From contig JAJDDU010000310.1 of the NCBI GenBank assembly GCA_029260155.1, positions 1 through 6,517 on the forward strand: a DNA stretch of 6,517 nucleotides, given 5' to 3'. The position numbers and the translations under genes are program-made. The stretch is from Phycisphaerae bacterium (GTDB taxonomy: Bacteria > Planctomycetota > Phycisphaerae > UBA1845). The first letter of the stretch is position 1. Each line of letters opens with the position of its first letter. Shown here piece by piece: positions 1-6,467 of the stretch. The notes below the pieces were generated by a model. It was not told where the DNA came from. It was given only the letters and a program-made list of their open reading frames with translations, and searched no databases.

Positions 1-1859
1 CCTTCGATGATAGCGTAACTGGGGACTACGCCGACTGAGAATATGGGGTCGAGGTCGACATTGCCGGTACCGGTGAAAACGAACGCATCGCCGGCGATGT
101 CATCCTGAACGCAGGAGTAGGCCACGGTCACGCCGCTGCCGAATATCTGGGCATCCTCGACGGTCTTGCTGAGGCTGTCCGAGTTGTCCCATAGAATCGT
201 GTTCGTGATCGTACCAGAGCTCGCACTGAGAAAGATGCCGCCCGCTGTCCCACCCGAGGTGTTGTCAGCGATGGTCGTGTTCGTCAGAGTGAGCGGTCCC
301 TGAGCGTCCCAGATAGCACCGCCGTTATCGGCGGCGGAATTGTCGGCAAGAAGACAATTGGTCAGTGACGTGGTCGCACCGGAGCTGAAAATCGCGCCGC
401 CGCCGCGCTGCGTCCCGCTTGTCGAGACGGTATTGCGGAGCAACGTGCAGTTGGTCAAAGTGACGGCCGCACCGGTGGCGTTTTGGATTGCGCCGCCGCG
501 CATCTCGGCGGTGTTGTCCTGCAGGACGCAGTTCGTCAACTGAGGGTTGCTTCCCGAGCCGCTGTTAATCATGGCGCCGCCGCCATTTGCGGAAGTGTTG
601 AGCTCGAAGAGGCAGTTGGTCAGACTCACGGAGCTGCTGCAACTGATCGCCCCGCCCCCTTCGGACGAGTTCTGCCGGAATATGCAATTGTCGAACGAGG
701 CAGAGCTGCCGGACAGGCAGAAGACGGCGCCACCGCCGCCGTTGGTCGAGGAATTACCGATGAAGTCGGTCGCGGTGACGGTGGGGCTGCCGTTGAGCTC
801 ATTGGTCATCGCCCCGCCGCCCGCGATTCCGGTGTTGTTCTCGAAGGTGCAGCCGTCGATCGTGCCGGAGGCGAACCGGTTGTACATCCCGCCGCCTTCG
901 GGTGCGGTGTTCCCGCTGATCGTGGTCCCGGAAAGGTCGAACACAGCGTTACCGATGTTGACGATGCCGCCGCCATCGGAGGAGTTGGCCGTGTTGTTGG
1001 ACACAGTCCCGCCGACAAGGGTCAAGGTGCCGTCATCGTTATGGATTCCGCCGCCACCTTCGAATTGAACGCGCGTCGCTGTGTTGTTGTCGATGAGGCA
1101 GTTCGTCAACGTCGGGCCTCCGCCGGCAGCGTGAATGCCGCCGCCGGTGCCCGCGGTGTTGTTGATGATGTCGCAGTCCGTGAACTGCGGGGTGCCCATG
1201 GTGTATATCGCGCCACCACCGCTGCCGGTGTTGAAGGCCTGGTTGCCGTCGAAGGTGCAGTTATCAAATGCCGGCGAGCCGCCGCGCAGGTAGACCGCCC
1301 CGCCCCGCCCGCCGCCAAAACCGTCGGCGGAGGAGTTGGACGCGAAGGTGCAGTTGGCGATAGTGGGGCTGCCGTTCAGTGTGTAGAATCCCCCGCCGCC
1401 GTTGAGGAAGGCATTGGAGTTGCCGTTTGCGTACCCGTCGCGGATGGTGAAGCCGTCGAGGATAGCCGTCGCGTCGGCGCCGCTGCCTGTTACGACTTGG
1501 TAGGCGTTTTCATCGCGGGACGGATCGTCGAGCGGGCCGGTATCGTTCTCGGCCAAGTCGCCGCTGAGGATGGTCGGATTGGCGACGGCGTCACGGAAGT
1601 CTGGGTCCGGGGCTCCGATACCCGCGTATCCACCGTTTATGGTGATGCCGGTGAACAGTTCAAACGAAGCTCCGCGCAGGCCGGATCCTGTAGGATTGAC
1701 CGGACTCTCGTCGGGTCGGTAGGTGCCCTGGGCGACGCGTACCTCATCGGCCAGGCCGCCCTTTGCTGCCGCCAGAATGGCGTCGGACAGGTACTTTAGT
1801 GCATTGTCCCAATCTGAACCGTCGCCGCCGGGCAACGCGTCGTCGTCGACGAACAGTAT
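1..1859 (-). other. Second right-handed beta-helix domain, C-terminal end beyond window
   Basis: From residue 1378, [20 protein letters not shown] restarts the same N-terminal cap seen at residue 875, followed by [18 protein letters not shown] and LDGFTIRDG. Fifteen rungs span 1531-1934. The start of the C-terminal cap is visible ([18 protein letters not shown]), but the SPxIDAG, DxDGxxR and DxGAYE elements of the first copy should lie just past the left edge. The two domains share layout but not rung count, so this is an old domain duplication with later rung gain or loss. What follows, for example a sorting signal, another helix or a membrane anchor, cannot be seen. Confidence 0.85.
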
Positions 1860-4800
1860 AGTCGAGATGATGGGCGTTGTGCCCTGGAATTCGTAGGCGC
1901 CCATGTCGACGATGGGTGCGCTGCCGTTTCCGGTGTCTGGGTCAGTGCCGGTGTCGTCGTGGAAGCGCGGGTTTCCGTCGAGGTCAGTGTTTACACCCAG
2001 GATGGGCGTGTTGTCACCCGCGTCGATACAGGGTGAACCCGGATCGATTCGGAGGTCTCCGCCGGCCAAGTCGGCAAACAGCGGGTCAACGTCTATGTTC
2101 CCGACACCAGGCCAAGCGCCTTGGATGTCGCTGTAGGTGGCTGTCGTTTCGCTCTTGACATCGTCGAAGATCTCATTCGCATCATCACCCCATAGAATAC
2201 AGTTGGCCAACGTCGGGTTGCTAAGCTCGTTGTATATCGCGCCGCCGTCTCCAGAGGAGATGATGGTGTTGCCGCCGAATGAGCAGTTGGTCAGCGTGGG
2301 GCTGCTATTGGAATTGTACATCCCGCCGCCGTCAAAGAGAGTCTCGTTTCGGCTGAAAGTGCAGTTGGTCAACGCCGGGACGCTGTTGGAATTGTACATT
2401 CCACCGCCGCTGCTGCCGGCCGAGTTGCCGCTGAACAGGCAGCTGATCAGCGTCGGCGTGCTGGTTCCGTTGAACATGGCGCCGCCGCCGTTACCGTCGG
2501 CGGTGTTGCCGTCGAACAAGCAACTGGTCATCGTGGGACTGCTGTTGTCGTTGTACATCGCGCCGCCGGAGGCGCTCTCACCAGCCAGGTTGACGCCGAA
2601 TGTTGCGGAATTGTTGCTGAATACGCAATCGGTAAGCGTTGGGCTTCCGCCGGTGTTGTACACTGCCCCGCCGCCGCTACCGCCCAACGAGCTGTTGCCA
2701 GCGAATGAACAGTTGATTAGCGTCGTGGAGGCGTTCGACGTGTACATCGCGCCGCCGTCGAAATCGGCTGAGTTGTTGGAGAACACGCAGCCGGTGAATG
2801 TGGAATCGCTGTCCAACTCGGCCGCCGCGCCACCGCGCCTGGCGGAGTTTCCGAAGAACACGCAATTCATGATCGTTGGGCTGCTGCCGAGGTTCAACAG
2901 TCCGCCGCCTTGGTCGTCGGGGGCCGTACCATCGGCGTTTCCACCGATGACAAAGAAGCCATCGAGAACGGCGGAAGCGTCAGCAGTGTTGCCGGTTACG
3001 ACGTGATAGCTGTTTTCGGCCGGTCCGGGGAGCTCTGTCAGGGCTGCATCGTCACCATTGAGGTCGCCGCTTAGGACGGTCGTGTTTGCGTTGAAATCCC
3101 GAGTGGTGAGATCGAATGTGTCCGGGTCTTCGTCGCCCGCCAAGCCGCCGTAGATGGCTTTGCCGGTGAGCAACTGGAACGTCGCCGAGCGGTCGAGCGC
3201 AGTCTGCAGCGCGCCTTGGTCGGGCTTGTAGCTGCCTGCGGCGACCCAGATCTCTTCGATTTCGCCGCCGGATGCGGCCGCGGTGGCGATTGCATCCTGC
3301 AAACTGTTGAATGCATCCGTCCAGGAGGATCCGTCGCCGGCACCGGCTGCATCGTCGTTGACAAACAGCCGAGTCAAGATCAGCGGGTCGCATTCGTCAG
3401 GGACACCGTTCTCGTTTGTGTCCGGACTGGTTTCGTCGGCGATGTCGCATTCGTCGGGAATGCTGTTCTCGTTGCAGTCATCGCAGGCTGGGTCGGCCGA
3501 GCAGTTGGCGATGTCCACGGCGTCGTCGATTCCGTTTTTGTTGCAGTCGGCCAACGGAATCTCACACTCGTCCGGAACACTGTTTTCGTTGTCATCCGTG
3601 CTGGTTCCGTCTGTAATGTCGCACTCGTCGGGAACCGAGTTCTCGTTGCAGTCGTTGGGGCCGCCAACAAAGGCCAACCCGTCGATGCTGCACATGTCCG
3701 GATCGCCAAGGAACGTACCGATCAAAGATCCAGCACCCGTCGCGGAGTTGATGTCGATCAATTGCAGATCCCGAGCGGTCGCTCCAATCAGCCGCCCATC
3801 GGGCAGGAATGAGACGCCGGCGACACGGTCGAACCCCGTGCCGTTACCGATCGGCGTGACCAAACAGTGATCGTTGACATCGGGCGTCGGATCGACGATC
3901 AGCAACGCGCCGTCCGCAACGGCGGGAGTCCCGCTGTTGCCGCCGGTAGAGCCATAGAGCGTGCCGTCAGACGCGAGCGTCAAACCGGCGATCCGCACCT
4001 CGTGATTCACTTTCCCGTCGAAGAAGACCGTGGAGCAACGGAACGAATCCTGCGCGGTGTCTGCGTCCACATCGTAGAGTGCCGTGCCGTTGGGGTCGGA
4101 TACAATCAGCGTGATATCGTCGGGCAAGAATGCAATGTCGCTGGGAGAGGCGTTCGCAAAGTGGCCAACGAGTGTCGTCTGCCCCGATTCGAGATCGTAT
4201 TTCAGAATCGCGTCCTCAAAGTTGAGCGAGATGTACAGGGAGCGGGTATCAGGAGACGGAGTCACGCCGGACGGACCGCAGAGATCCAAACTGGGGAACA
4301 ACGTTTCGAGATCGGCCACAAGCGCGACTTCGGCTGTGGCTGGGTCGATCTGGTAAAGCCGCCCGCCACAGCAATCGCCTCCCTGGACACCGTACAGCAC
4401 GCCGCCAGATACGCCTGTCTGGAGGTCGCATTCGTCGGGGACGGAGTTCTCGTTGCAGTCATTCCCGGCGATCTCGCACTCGTCTGGTACGCCATTGACG
4501 TTGCAGTCGCGGCTGGGGCCACCCTCAAGGCAGTCGGGGCCGGACAACTGCATCTCGAAGCTTCCTTCTTCGCCGTCGTACCCGCTGATCCGAATCAGGT
4601 ACGTGGTCCCCGCAGAAACACCGAGTGTGAGCTCGGACGTGAGTGACTTTCCGAAGTCGCAACCGTCGTCATCGCAAGCGATTTCGTTCACGTCGGCGTC
4701 AACGCAGTCCGGGTGGACTGACACGACGGTGTCAAACGTTGAGTTGCAAAGGGAGATGGTAAGCGAGCCGCCGGTCATCGGCACGTAGCGATACCAGGCG

Positions 4801-5990
4801 TCCGGGTCATCAGCTCCTTGCTCGCCGCAACTGGCATCGCCGTCATTCGTAAGGCCGGTCGTGTCGCCGGTGTAGACAACACCCGGGCACACGAATGCGC
4901 TTGCTCCGCAGGCATCTGAGGCGGGAACTACGCTGGGACCTGAGGCGATGTCGATAGCGTCGTCAACGCCGTTGCCGTTGCAGTCGGTGATCTGCGGTTG
5001 TGGCGGCACGATGATGATCTCGCAAGCATCACCGACCCCGTTGCCGTTCGTATCCGTCTGGTCGTCGTTCGAGATTGCGGTGCAGTTGTCGCATGCGTTG
5101 CCGAACGCATCGCCATCGGTGTTGGCCTGATCATCGTTGGCGTCGGCTGTGCAGTTGTCGCATGCGTTGCCGAACGCATCGCCGTCGGAATTGACCTGAT
5201 CGGCGTTCGCACTTGCAACGCAGTTGTCGCACACATCGCCGACACCGTCACCGTCGCCATCGGCTTGGTCGGTATTGGCGAGCGCCAAGCAGTTGTCGTT
5301 CTCGTCGGCGATGCCGTCTTCGTCTTCGTCGACGACGATCACCTCTTCGACATCGCACGCATCGCCGGCACCGTCACCGTCCGTGTCCGCCTGGTCCGGA
5401 TTGGCTACGTTGGGACAGTTGTCGCAGGCATCGCCTAGTGGATCGCCGTCGGCGTTGGCTTGGTCCGGATTCGGAATCGATGAACAATTGTCCGCGCTGT
5501 CAAGCGCACCATCGCCGTCGGAGTCGAGGTCGGCGGCGGTGGCCACGTCTTCCACGAGGTATTCGAGGATATCGCCCGTCTCAAAATCGATACCGAATTC
5601 AAACTCGGCGTCGCCGGTGTCGCTGCCGTCGGCGCGCGTGCCGCTGATCTCCACGCGGTCGGCCGACTCCGGGCCGATCTCTACGGCGCGCGTTCCAACG
5701 GTCACGGTCGTGCGGTGGACGATCTCGTCGAGCAGGAACATGCGTACAGTGACATCTGCCGACTGAGTGCCGTCGTTCGCGATGCGCACGGTGACAGGGC
5801 CAGGCGGTGGCACTTGTTGTTCGGGGGGATCCTGCGTATCGAGCGGGGGCACGTTGGCCGGTGGACCAAAGAACCCTGCCGGCAGATTCTCCAGGAAATC
5901 GAGGAACGCTCCCTCCGTACACCCGAGAGGTGCCCACGAACAGAGGACGATTACAAACGTTGCAGACGCGACGCGCCTAATGTGTCTCAT
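1..5990 (-). CDS. Giant multi-domain surface lipoprotein with TSP3 repeats, beta-propeller and two beta-helix (choice-of-anchor Q) domains, 3' end outside window
   Basis: One frame stays open from the ATG at 5988-5990 to base 3, giving 1,996 residues with no stop. The start is followed by a basic n-region (MRHIRR), a hydrophobic stretch and a cysteine at residue 24, as expected of an exported lipoprotein. Domains in order: Ig-like beta domain 65-149, thrombospondin type 3 modules 154-324, EF-like motif 336-348, pre-peptidase-like beta domain 358-487, EF-like pair 495-522, predicted propeller 527-777, five EF-like motifs 780-868, beta-helix 875-1368, second beta-helix from 1378 to the edge. 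No catalytic motif is visible, and Asp, Asn, Gly and Ser dominate. The composition points to a secreted, Ca2+-binding structural or adhesive protein of planctomycete type. Ligand and function are unknown. It appears monocistronic in this window. An in-frame ATG at 6069-6071 is an alternative start. The reading frame is very secure, the role is not. Confidence 0.93.
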   Translation of the reverse strand, partial: MRHIRRVASATFVIVLCSWAPLGCTEGAFLDFLENLPAGFFGPPANVPPLDTQDPPEQQVPPPGPVTVRIANDGTQSADVTVRMFLLDEIVHRTTVTVGTRAVEIGPESADRVEISGTRADGSDTGDAEFEFGIDFETGDILEYLVEDVATAADLDSDGDGALDSADNCSSIPNPDQANADGDPLGDACDNCPNVANPDQADTDGDGAGDACDVEEVIVVDEDEDGIADENDNCLALANTDQADGDGDGVGDVCDNCVASANADQVNSDGDAFGNACDNCTADANDDQANTDGDAFGNACDNCTAISNDDQTDTNGNGVGDACEIIIVPPQPQITDCNGNGVDDAIDIASGPSVVPASDACGASAFVCPGVVYTGDTTGLTNDGDASCGEQGADDPDAWYRYVPMTGGSLTISLCNSTFDTVVSVHPDCVDADVNEIACDDDGCDFGKSLTSELTLGVSAGTTYLIRISGYDGEEGSFEMQLSGPDCLEGGPSRDCNVNGVPDECEIAGNDCNENSVPDECDLQTGVSGGVLYGVQGGDCCGGRLYQIDPATAEVALVADLETLFPSLDLCGPSGVTPSPDTRSLYISLNFEDAILKYDLESGQTTLVGHFANASPSDIAFLPDDITLIVSDPNGTALYDVDADTAQDSFRCSTVFFDGKVNHEVRIAGLTLASDGTLYGSTGGNSGTPAVADGALLIVDPTPDVNDHCLVTPIGNGTGFDRVAGVSFLPDGRLIGATARDLQLIDINSATGAGSLIGTFLGDPDMCSIDGLAFVGGPNDCNENSVPDECDITDGTSTDDNENSVPDECEIPLADCNKNGIDDAVDIANCSADPACDDCNENSIPDECDIADETSPDTNENGVPDECDPLILTRLFVNDDAAGAGDGSSWTDAFNSLQDAIATAAASGGEIEEIWVAAGSYKPDQGALQTALDRSATFQLLTGKAIYGGLAGDEDPDTFDLTTRDFNANTTVLSGDLNGDDAALTELPGPAENSYHVVTGNTADASAVLDGFFVIGGNADGTAPDDQGGGLLNLGSSPTIMNCVFFGNSARRGGAAAELDSDSTFTGCVFSNNSADFDGGAMYTSNASTTLINCSFAGNSSLGGSGGGAVYNTGGSPTLTDCVFSNNSATFGVNLAGESASGGAMYNDNSSPTMTSCLFDGNTADGNGGGAMFNGTSTPTLISCLFSGNSAGSSGGGMYNSNSVPALTNCTFSRNETLFDGGGMYNSNSSPTLTNCSFGGNTIISSGDGGAIYNELSNPTLANCILWGDDANEIFDDVKSETTATYSDIQGAWPGVGNIDVDPLFADLAGGDLRIDPGSPCIDAGDNTPILGVNTDLDGNPRFHDDTGTDPDTGNGSAPIVDMGAYEFQGTTPIISTILFVDDDALPGGDGSDWDNALKYLSDAILAAAKGGLADEVRVAQGTYRPDESPVNPTGSGLRGASFELFTGITINGGYAGIGAPDPDFRDAVANPTILSGDLAENDTGPLDDPSRDENAYQVVTGSGADATAILDGFTIRDGYANGNSNAFLNGGGGFYTLNGSPTIANCTFASNSSADGFGGGRGGAVYLRGGSPAFDNCTFDGNQAFNTGSGGGAIYTMGTPQFTDCDIINNTAGTGGGIHAAGGGPTLTNCLIDNNTATRVQFEGGGGIHNDDGTLTLVGGTVSNNTANSSDGGGIVNIGNAVFDLSGTTISGNTAPEGGGMYNRFASGTIDGCTFENNTGIAGGGAMTNELNGSPTVTATDFIGNSSTNGGGGAVFCLSGSSASFDNCIFRQNSSEGGGAISCSSSVSLTNCLFELNTSANGGGAMINSGSGSNPQLTNCVLQDNTAEMRGGAIQNATGAAVTLTNCTLLRNTVSTSGTQRGGGAIFSSGATTSLTNCLLADNSAADNGGAIWDAQGPLTLTNTTIADNTSGGTAGGIFLSASSGTITNTILWDNSDSLSKTVEDAQIFGSGVTVAYSCVQDDIAGDAFVFTGTGNVDLDPIFSVGVVPSYAIIE
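189..1400 (-). repeat. Fifteen-rung GGA[IVM]...C.F..N repeat array (helix 2)
   Basis: Residues 1531-1934 form fifteen rungs, for example [16 protein letters not shown] then TFDGNQA, and [16 protein letters not shown] then LLADNSA. Three rungs in the middle (about [18 protein letters not shown] and TATDFIGNS) replace the usual 'NC' cysteine with Gly or Thr/Ala, and the last two rungs have NT in its place. The ladder is thus less regular than in helix 1. Asn at the turn (NNTA, GNTA) is kept in almost every rung, consistent with an asparagine ladder of a right-handed parallel beta-helix. Confidence 0.87.
1887..3368 (-). other. First right-handed beta-helix domain, complete (choice-of-anchor Q type)
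   Basis: Residues 875-1368. The N-terminal module reads [25 protein letters not shown], the usual start of pectate-lyase-like helix domains in which a '.VD..A.G..DG.SW..A...L..A' cap precedes the helix. [11 protein letters not shown] and [11 protein letters not shown] follow. Nine rungs fill 1028-1267. The C-terminal cap has [24 protein letters not shown] (1319-1325), DLDGNPR (1336-1342) and DMGAYEF (1362-1368), the hallmark of choice-of-anchor Q proteins. Polysaccharide-lyase catalytic residues cannot be recognised, so a binding or scaffold role is favoured. Confidence 0.85.
2190..2909 (-). repeat. Nine-rung GGA[IVM]...CxFxxN repeat array (helix 1)
   Basis: Residues 1028-1267 consist of nine rungs of 24-35 residues. 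A typical rung is [16 protein letters not shown] followed by LFDGNTA. Each begins with GG(A)[MIV][YF]N, continues SPTLT.C and ends [FL]..N[ST]A. Rungs seven and eight share near-identical DNA: the 13-base plus-strand string TTGGAATTGTACA is at 2308-2320 and again at 2386-2398, 78 bp apart. The motifs match the GGAI and FxxN signatures of chlamydial polymorphic membrane protein repeats. A Cys at the same place in nearly every rung suggests a stacked cysteine ladder inside the helix. Confidence 0.88.
3387..3653 (-). other. Cluster of five EF-like DxNxNxxxDxxD motifs
   Basis: Residues 780-868 carry [48 protein letters not shown] and [12 protein letters not shown], separated by short linkers. Two copies have lost the Cys at position 2 (DD and DT instead of DC), and the third lacks the PDEC end. 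This acidic stretch leads straight into the first beta-helix domain. By analogy with dockerin and TSP3 loops it should bind Ca2+ and stiffen the interdomain linker. Confidence 0.75.
3660..4412 (-). other. Predicted beta-propeller domain
   Basis: Residues 527-777 are about 250 residues of repeated beta-rich segments: LYGVQGG then [95 protein letters not shown]. The recurring 'hydrophobic-x-P/S-D-G-x-L-Y/I-hydrophobic' strand followed by 'IDP/DLESG/DINSATG' turns is the look of NHL, SMP-30 or DUF4394-like propellers. Such folds usually mediate binding; no enzyme motif is seen. Blade number cannot be fixed by eye, perhaps five or six. Confidence 0.55.
4425..4508 (-). other. Pair of EF-like DCNxNxVPDEC motifs
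   Basis: Residues 495-522 contain [12 protein letters not shown] and then [12 protein letters not shown]. Two copies in a row link the PPC-like domain to the predicted propeller. The conserved Cys at position 2 and in the PDEC end suggest one disulfide per loop next to a Ca2+ site. The same motif recurs after the propeller, so the propeller is bracketed by it on both sides. Confidence 0.75.
4530..4919 (-). other. Pre-peptidase C-terminal (PPC)-like beta domain
   Basis: Residues 358-487 contain [10 protein letters not shown], then [35 protein letters not shown] and finally [12 protein letters not shown]. This order (W-x-R-Y strand, FDTV strand, acidic Cys-bounded loop, YLIR.GY strand, closing strand) matches PPC-like jelly-roll domains common in planctomycete secreted proteins. 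Such domains bind carbohydrate or act as non-catalytic spacers. Six or more cysteines suggest disulfides and folding outside the cytoplasm. No protease accompanies it in the visible part of the chain. Confidence 0.65.
4947..4985 (-). other. Single EF-hand-like loop motif
   Basis: Residues 336-348 read [13 protein letters not shown], the Asp/Asn-rich 'DxNxNGxxDxxD' pattern that resembles the Ca2+-binding loop of dockerins and EF-hands and is abundant in planctomycete secreted proteins. It sits as a joint between the TSP3 stalk and the next beta domain. Calcium binding is inferred from the spacing of acidic residues. Confidence 0.65.
5022..5492 (-). repeat. Six thrombospondin type 3-like calcium-binding modules
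   Basis: Residues 167-323 hold six modules of exactly 23 residues, each starting DNC and ending GDAC, GDVC or GNAC, with an internal DQ.(D/N).DGD core. Two modules (167-212) are followed by a 19-residue acidic insert (213-231, containing [12 protein letters not shown]) and then four more (232-323). A lead-in DLDSDGDG precedes them from residue 154. In thrombospondins and bacterial OmpA-like proteins such repeats wrap around Ca2+ ions through the Asp side chains, and neighbouring cysteines form disulfides. This suggests a rigid, calcium-dependent stalk near the cell-anchored end. Confidence 0.9.
5080..5183 (-). repeat. Perfect 35-bp direct repeat within the TSP3 array
   Basis: The same 35 bases occur at 5080-5114 and 5149-5183, exactly 69 bp (one 23-residue module) apart. 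They cover the end of one module (GDAFGNAC) and the start of the next (DNCT). Other module pairs encode similar residues with different codons, so identity at this length points to a recent module duplication or gene conversion rather than protein-level constraint alone. Confidence 0.85.
5544..5798 (-). other. N-terminal Ig-like/CARDB-like beta domain
   Basis: Residues 65-149 alternate hydrophobic and polar residues ([20 protein letters not shown], then [13 protein letters not shown]). This beta-sandwich pattern is seen in CARDB-like adhesion domains, where a strand ends in 'I.N.G' and the next strand carries the 'ADVTVR' type sequence. It lies between the proline-rich linker and the Asp-rich calcium repeats. 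The family assignment is by look only; it could be another small beta-sandwich. Nothing in it suggests catalysis. Confidence 0.4.
5919..5990 (-). other. Lipoprotein-type signal peptide
   Basis: Residues 1-24 show a positively charged n-region (MRHIRR), a hydrophobic core ([12 protein letters not shown]) and the end APLGC, with Cys24 followed by TEG. This resembles a signal peptidase II lipobox, but position -3 is proline rather than the usual Leu/Val/Ile, so lipidation is likely rather than certain. Cleavage by signal peptidase I near the same place is the alternative. After Cys24 comes a proline-rich linker (residues 37-65) suited to spacing the folded domains from a membrane. Confidence 0.6.
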
Positions 5991-6109
5991 ATCACTGCCA
6001 ATCACGTAGTCACCGCCGCAAGAACCGCCTGTCACCAAACACTTTCGCCTGCGGGAGCTTCCTTGCGACATGCCAAAAGCACCCCACAAACGCGGTCTGT
6101 GTTGAACCG

Positions 6110-6135
6110 CCAAGTGCTTGGAAAACCAAGTGCTT
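6110..6135. repeat. Tandem CCAAGTGCTT repeat with dyad symmetry, possible operator or leader hairpin
   Basis: The plus-strand decamer CCAAGTGCTT occurs at 6110-6119 and 6126-6135, 16 bp apart. The first copy continues as CCAAGTGCTTGG, a near-palindrome. CTTGG (6117-6121) and CCAAG (6126-6130) around AAAA form a perfect 5-bp inverted repeat, extendable to 10 pairs with two G-U pairs in plus-strand RNA. It lies directly downstream of the candidate -10 box, over the predicted transcription start, a usual place for a repressor site. It might instead be a chance repeat. Confidence 0.5.
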
Positions 6136-6136
6136 C

Positions 6137-6165
6137 ACGATACACCGGACGGGCGCCAAAGTCAA
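6137..6165 (-). promoter_or_regulatory. Candidate sigma70-type promoter of the giant surface-protein gene
   Basis: On the minus strand, TTGACT (6160-6165, five of six to consensus) is separated by exactly 17 bp from TATCGT (6137-6142, four of six). A start of transcription near 6130 would give a leader of about 140 nt to the ATG at 5990, or about 60 nt to the ATG at 6071. It is the best promoter-like match I saw upstream of the gene on this strand. Housekeeping sigma use in this lineage is assumed. Confidence 0.4.
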
Positions 6166-6401
6166 TTGGGACTGGCGTAAGTCGTTTATGCGTTTTACGT
6201 TATCGAACTCCGAAATCGCAGCAGCGATGTCATTGGATCTGCGAGGACGGTCAGCACGCGGAGGCGGTAGCAAGGGATGGAAACGCTCCGCGCACGGACG
6301 CCCCAGGGCGACTCGCACGCCCTCGTTCCGCTGGTGGTGGACTTTGTCGAGGCTCGCGGAAAAAATACCAATCTGGAGGCGAGAAGTGCAGCACAAGTCG
6401 T

Positions 6402-6431
6402 TTGAATGTTGATGTGCAACTCCGTTATACT
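6402..6431 (+). promoter_or_regulatory. Weak candidate rightward promoter near the window edge
   Basis: On the plus strand, TTGAAT (6402-6407, four of six to the -35 consensus) and TATACT (6426-6431, five of six to the -10 consensus) are 18 bp apart. It would start transcription near 6438, just before the hairpin at 6449-6467, and would serve a divergent gene largely beyond the right edge. There is no further support for it here. Confidence 0.25.
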
Positions 6432-6448
6432 CGGGGGTGTGGTTAGAG

Positions 6449-6467
6449 GCCCGCATCCCCTGCGGGC
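6449..6467 (+). other. Perfect GC-rich stem-loop
   Basis: GCCCGCA (6449-6455), loop TCCCC, and TGCGGGC (6461-6467) form a perfect 7-bp stem. No T-run follows on either strand, so it is not a standard intrinsic terminator. It ends immediately before an ATG at 6468-6470 that opens a frame (MGNRVFEP...) to the window edge. It could therefore be a 5' leader structure or merely a chance GC-rich inverted repeat. Confidence 0.45.

Noticed and set aside
483..1799. Long plus-strand open frame of 438 codons opposite the second beta-helix
   Set aside because: It is the antisense of a confidently coding region. Its Val/Ala/Gly-rich translation mirrors the repeated Gly, Asn, Thr and Cys codons of the minus-strand helix, and no family pattern or ribosome-binding site supports it.
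189..2909. Regularly spaced short repeats that could be taken for a CRISPR array
   Set aside because: The repeats are imperfect, have no constant spacer/repeat boundary, keep one open frame, and encode beta-helix rungs.
2137..3006. Plus-strand open frame of 289 codons with regular '[16 protein letters not shown]' type repeats
   Set aside because: The apparent repeats are the complement of the nine minus-strand helix rungs. Their period follows the rungs exactly, so this is a shadow and not a repeat protein.
3216..5766. Several plus-strand open frames of 110-260 codons opposite the propeller, PPC-like and TSP3 regions
   Set aside because: All lie antisense to recognisable minus-strand domains, have low-complexity Val/Ala/Ser or Arg-rich translations, and overlap one another in different frames.
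6375..6412. Strong GGAGG at 6375-6379 six bases before GTG at 6386, opening an eight-codon frame on the plus strand
   Set aside because: The peptide ends at once at a TGA (6410-6412) and lies upstream of the only rightward promoter candidate, so the ribosome-binding-site match is probably chance.
5715..6446. Plus-strand open frame of 243 codons over the gene start and upstream region
   Set aside because: Its first part is antisense to the signal-peptide and Ig-like coding region and the rest resembles random translation of GC-rich DNA. No family similarity was recognised.
6449..6467. Stem-loop considered as an intrinsic terminator
   Set aside because: Neither strand has a run of T after the stem, and no gene is seen to end next to it in this window.
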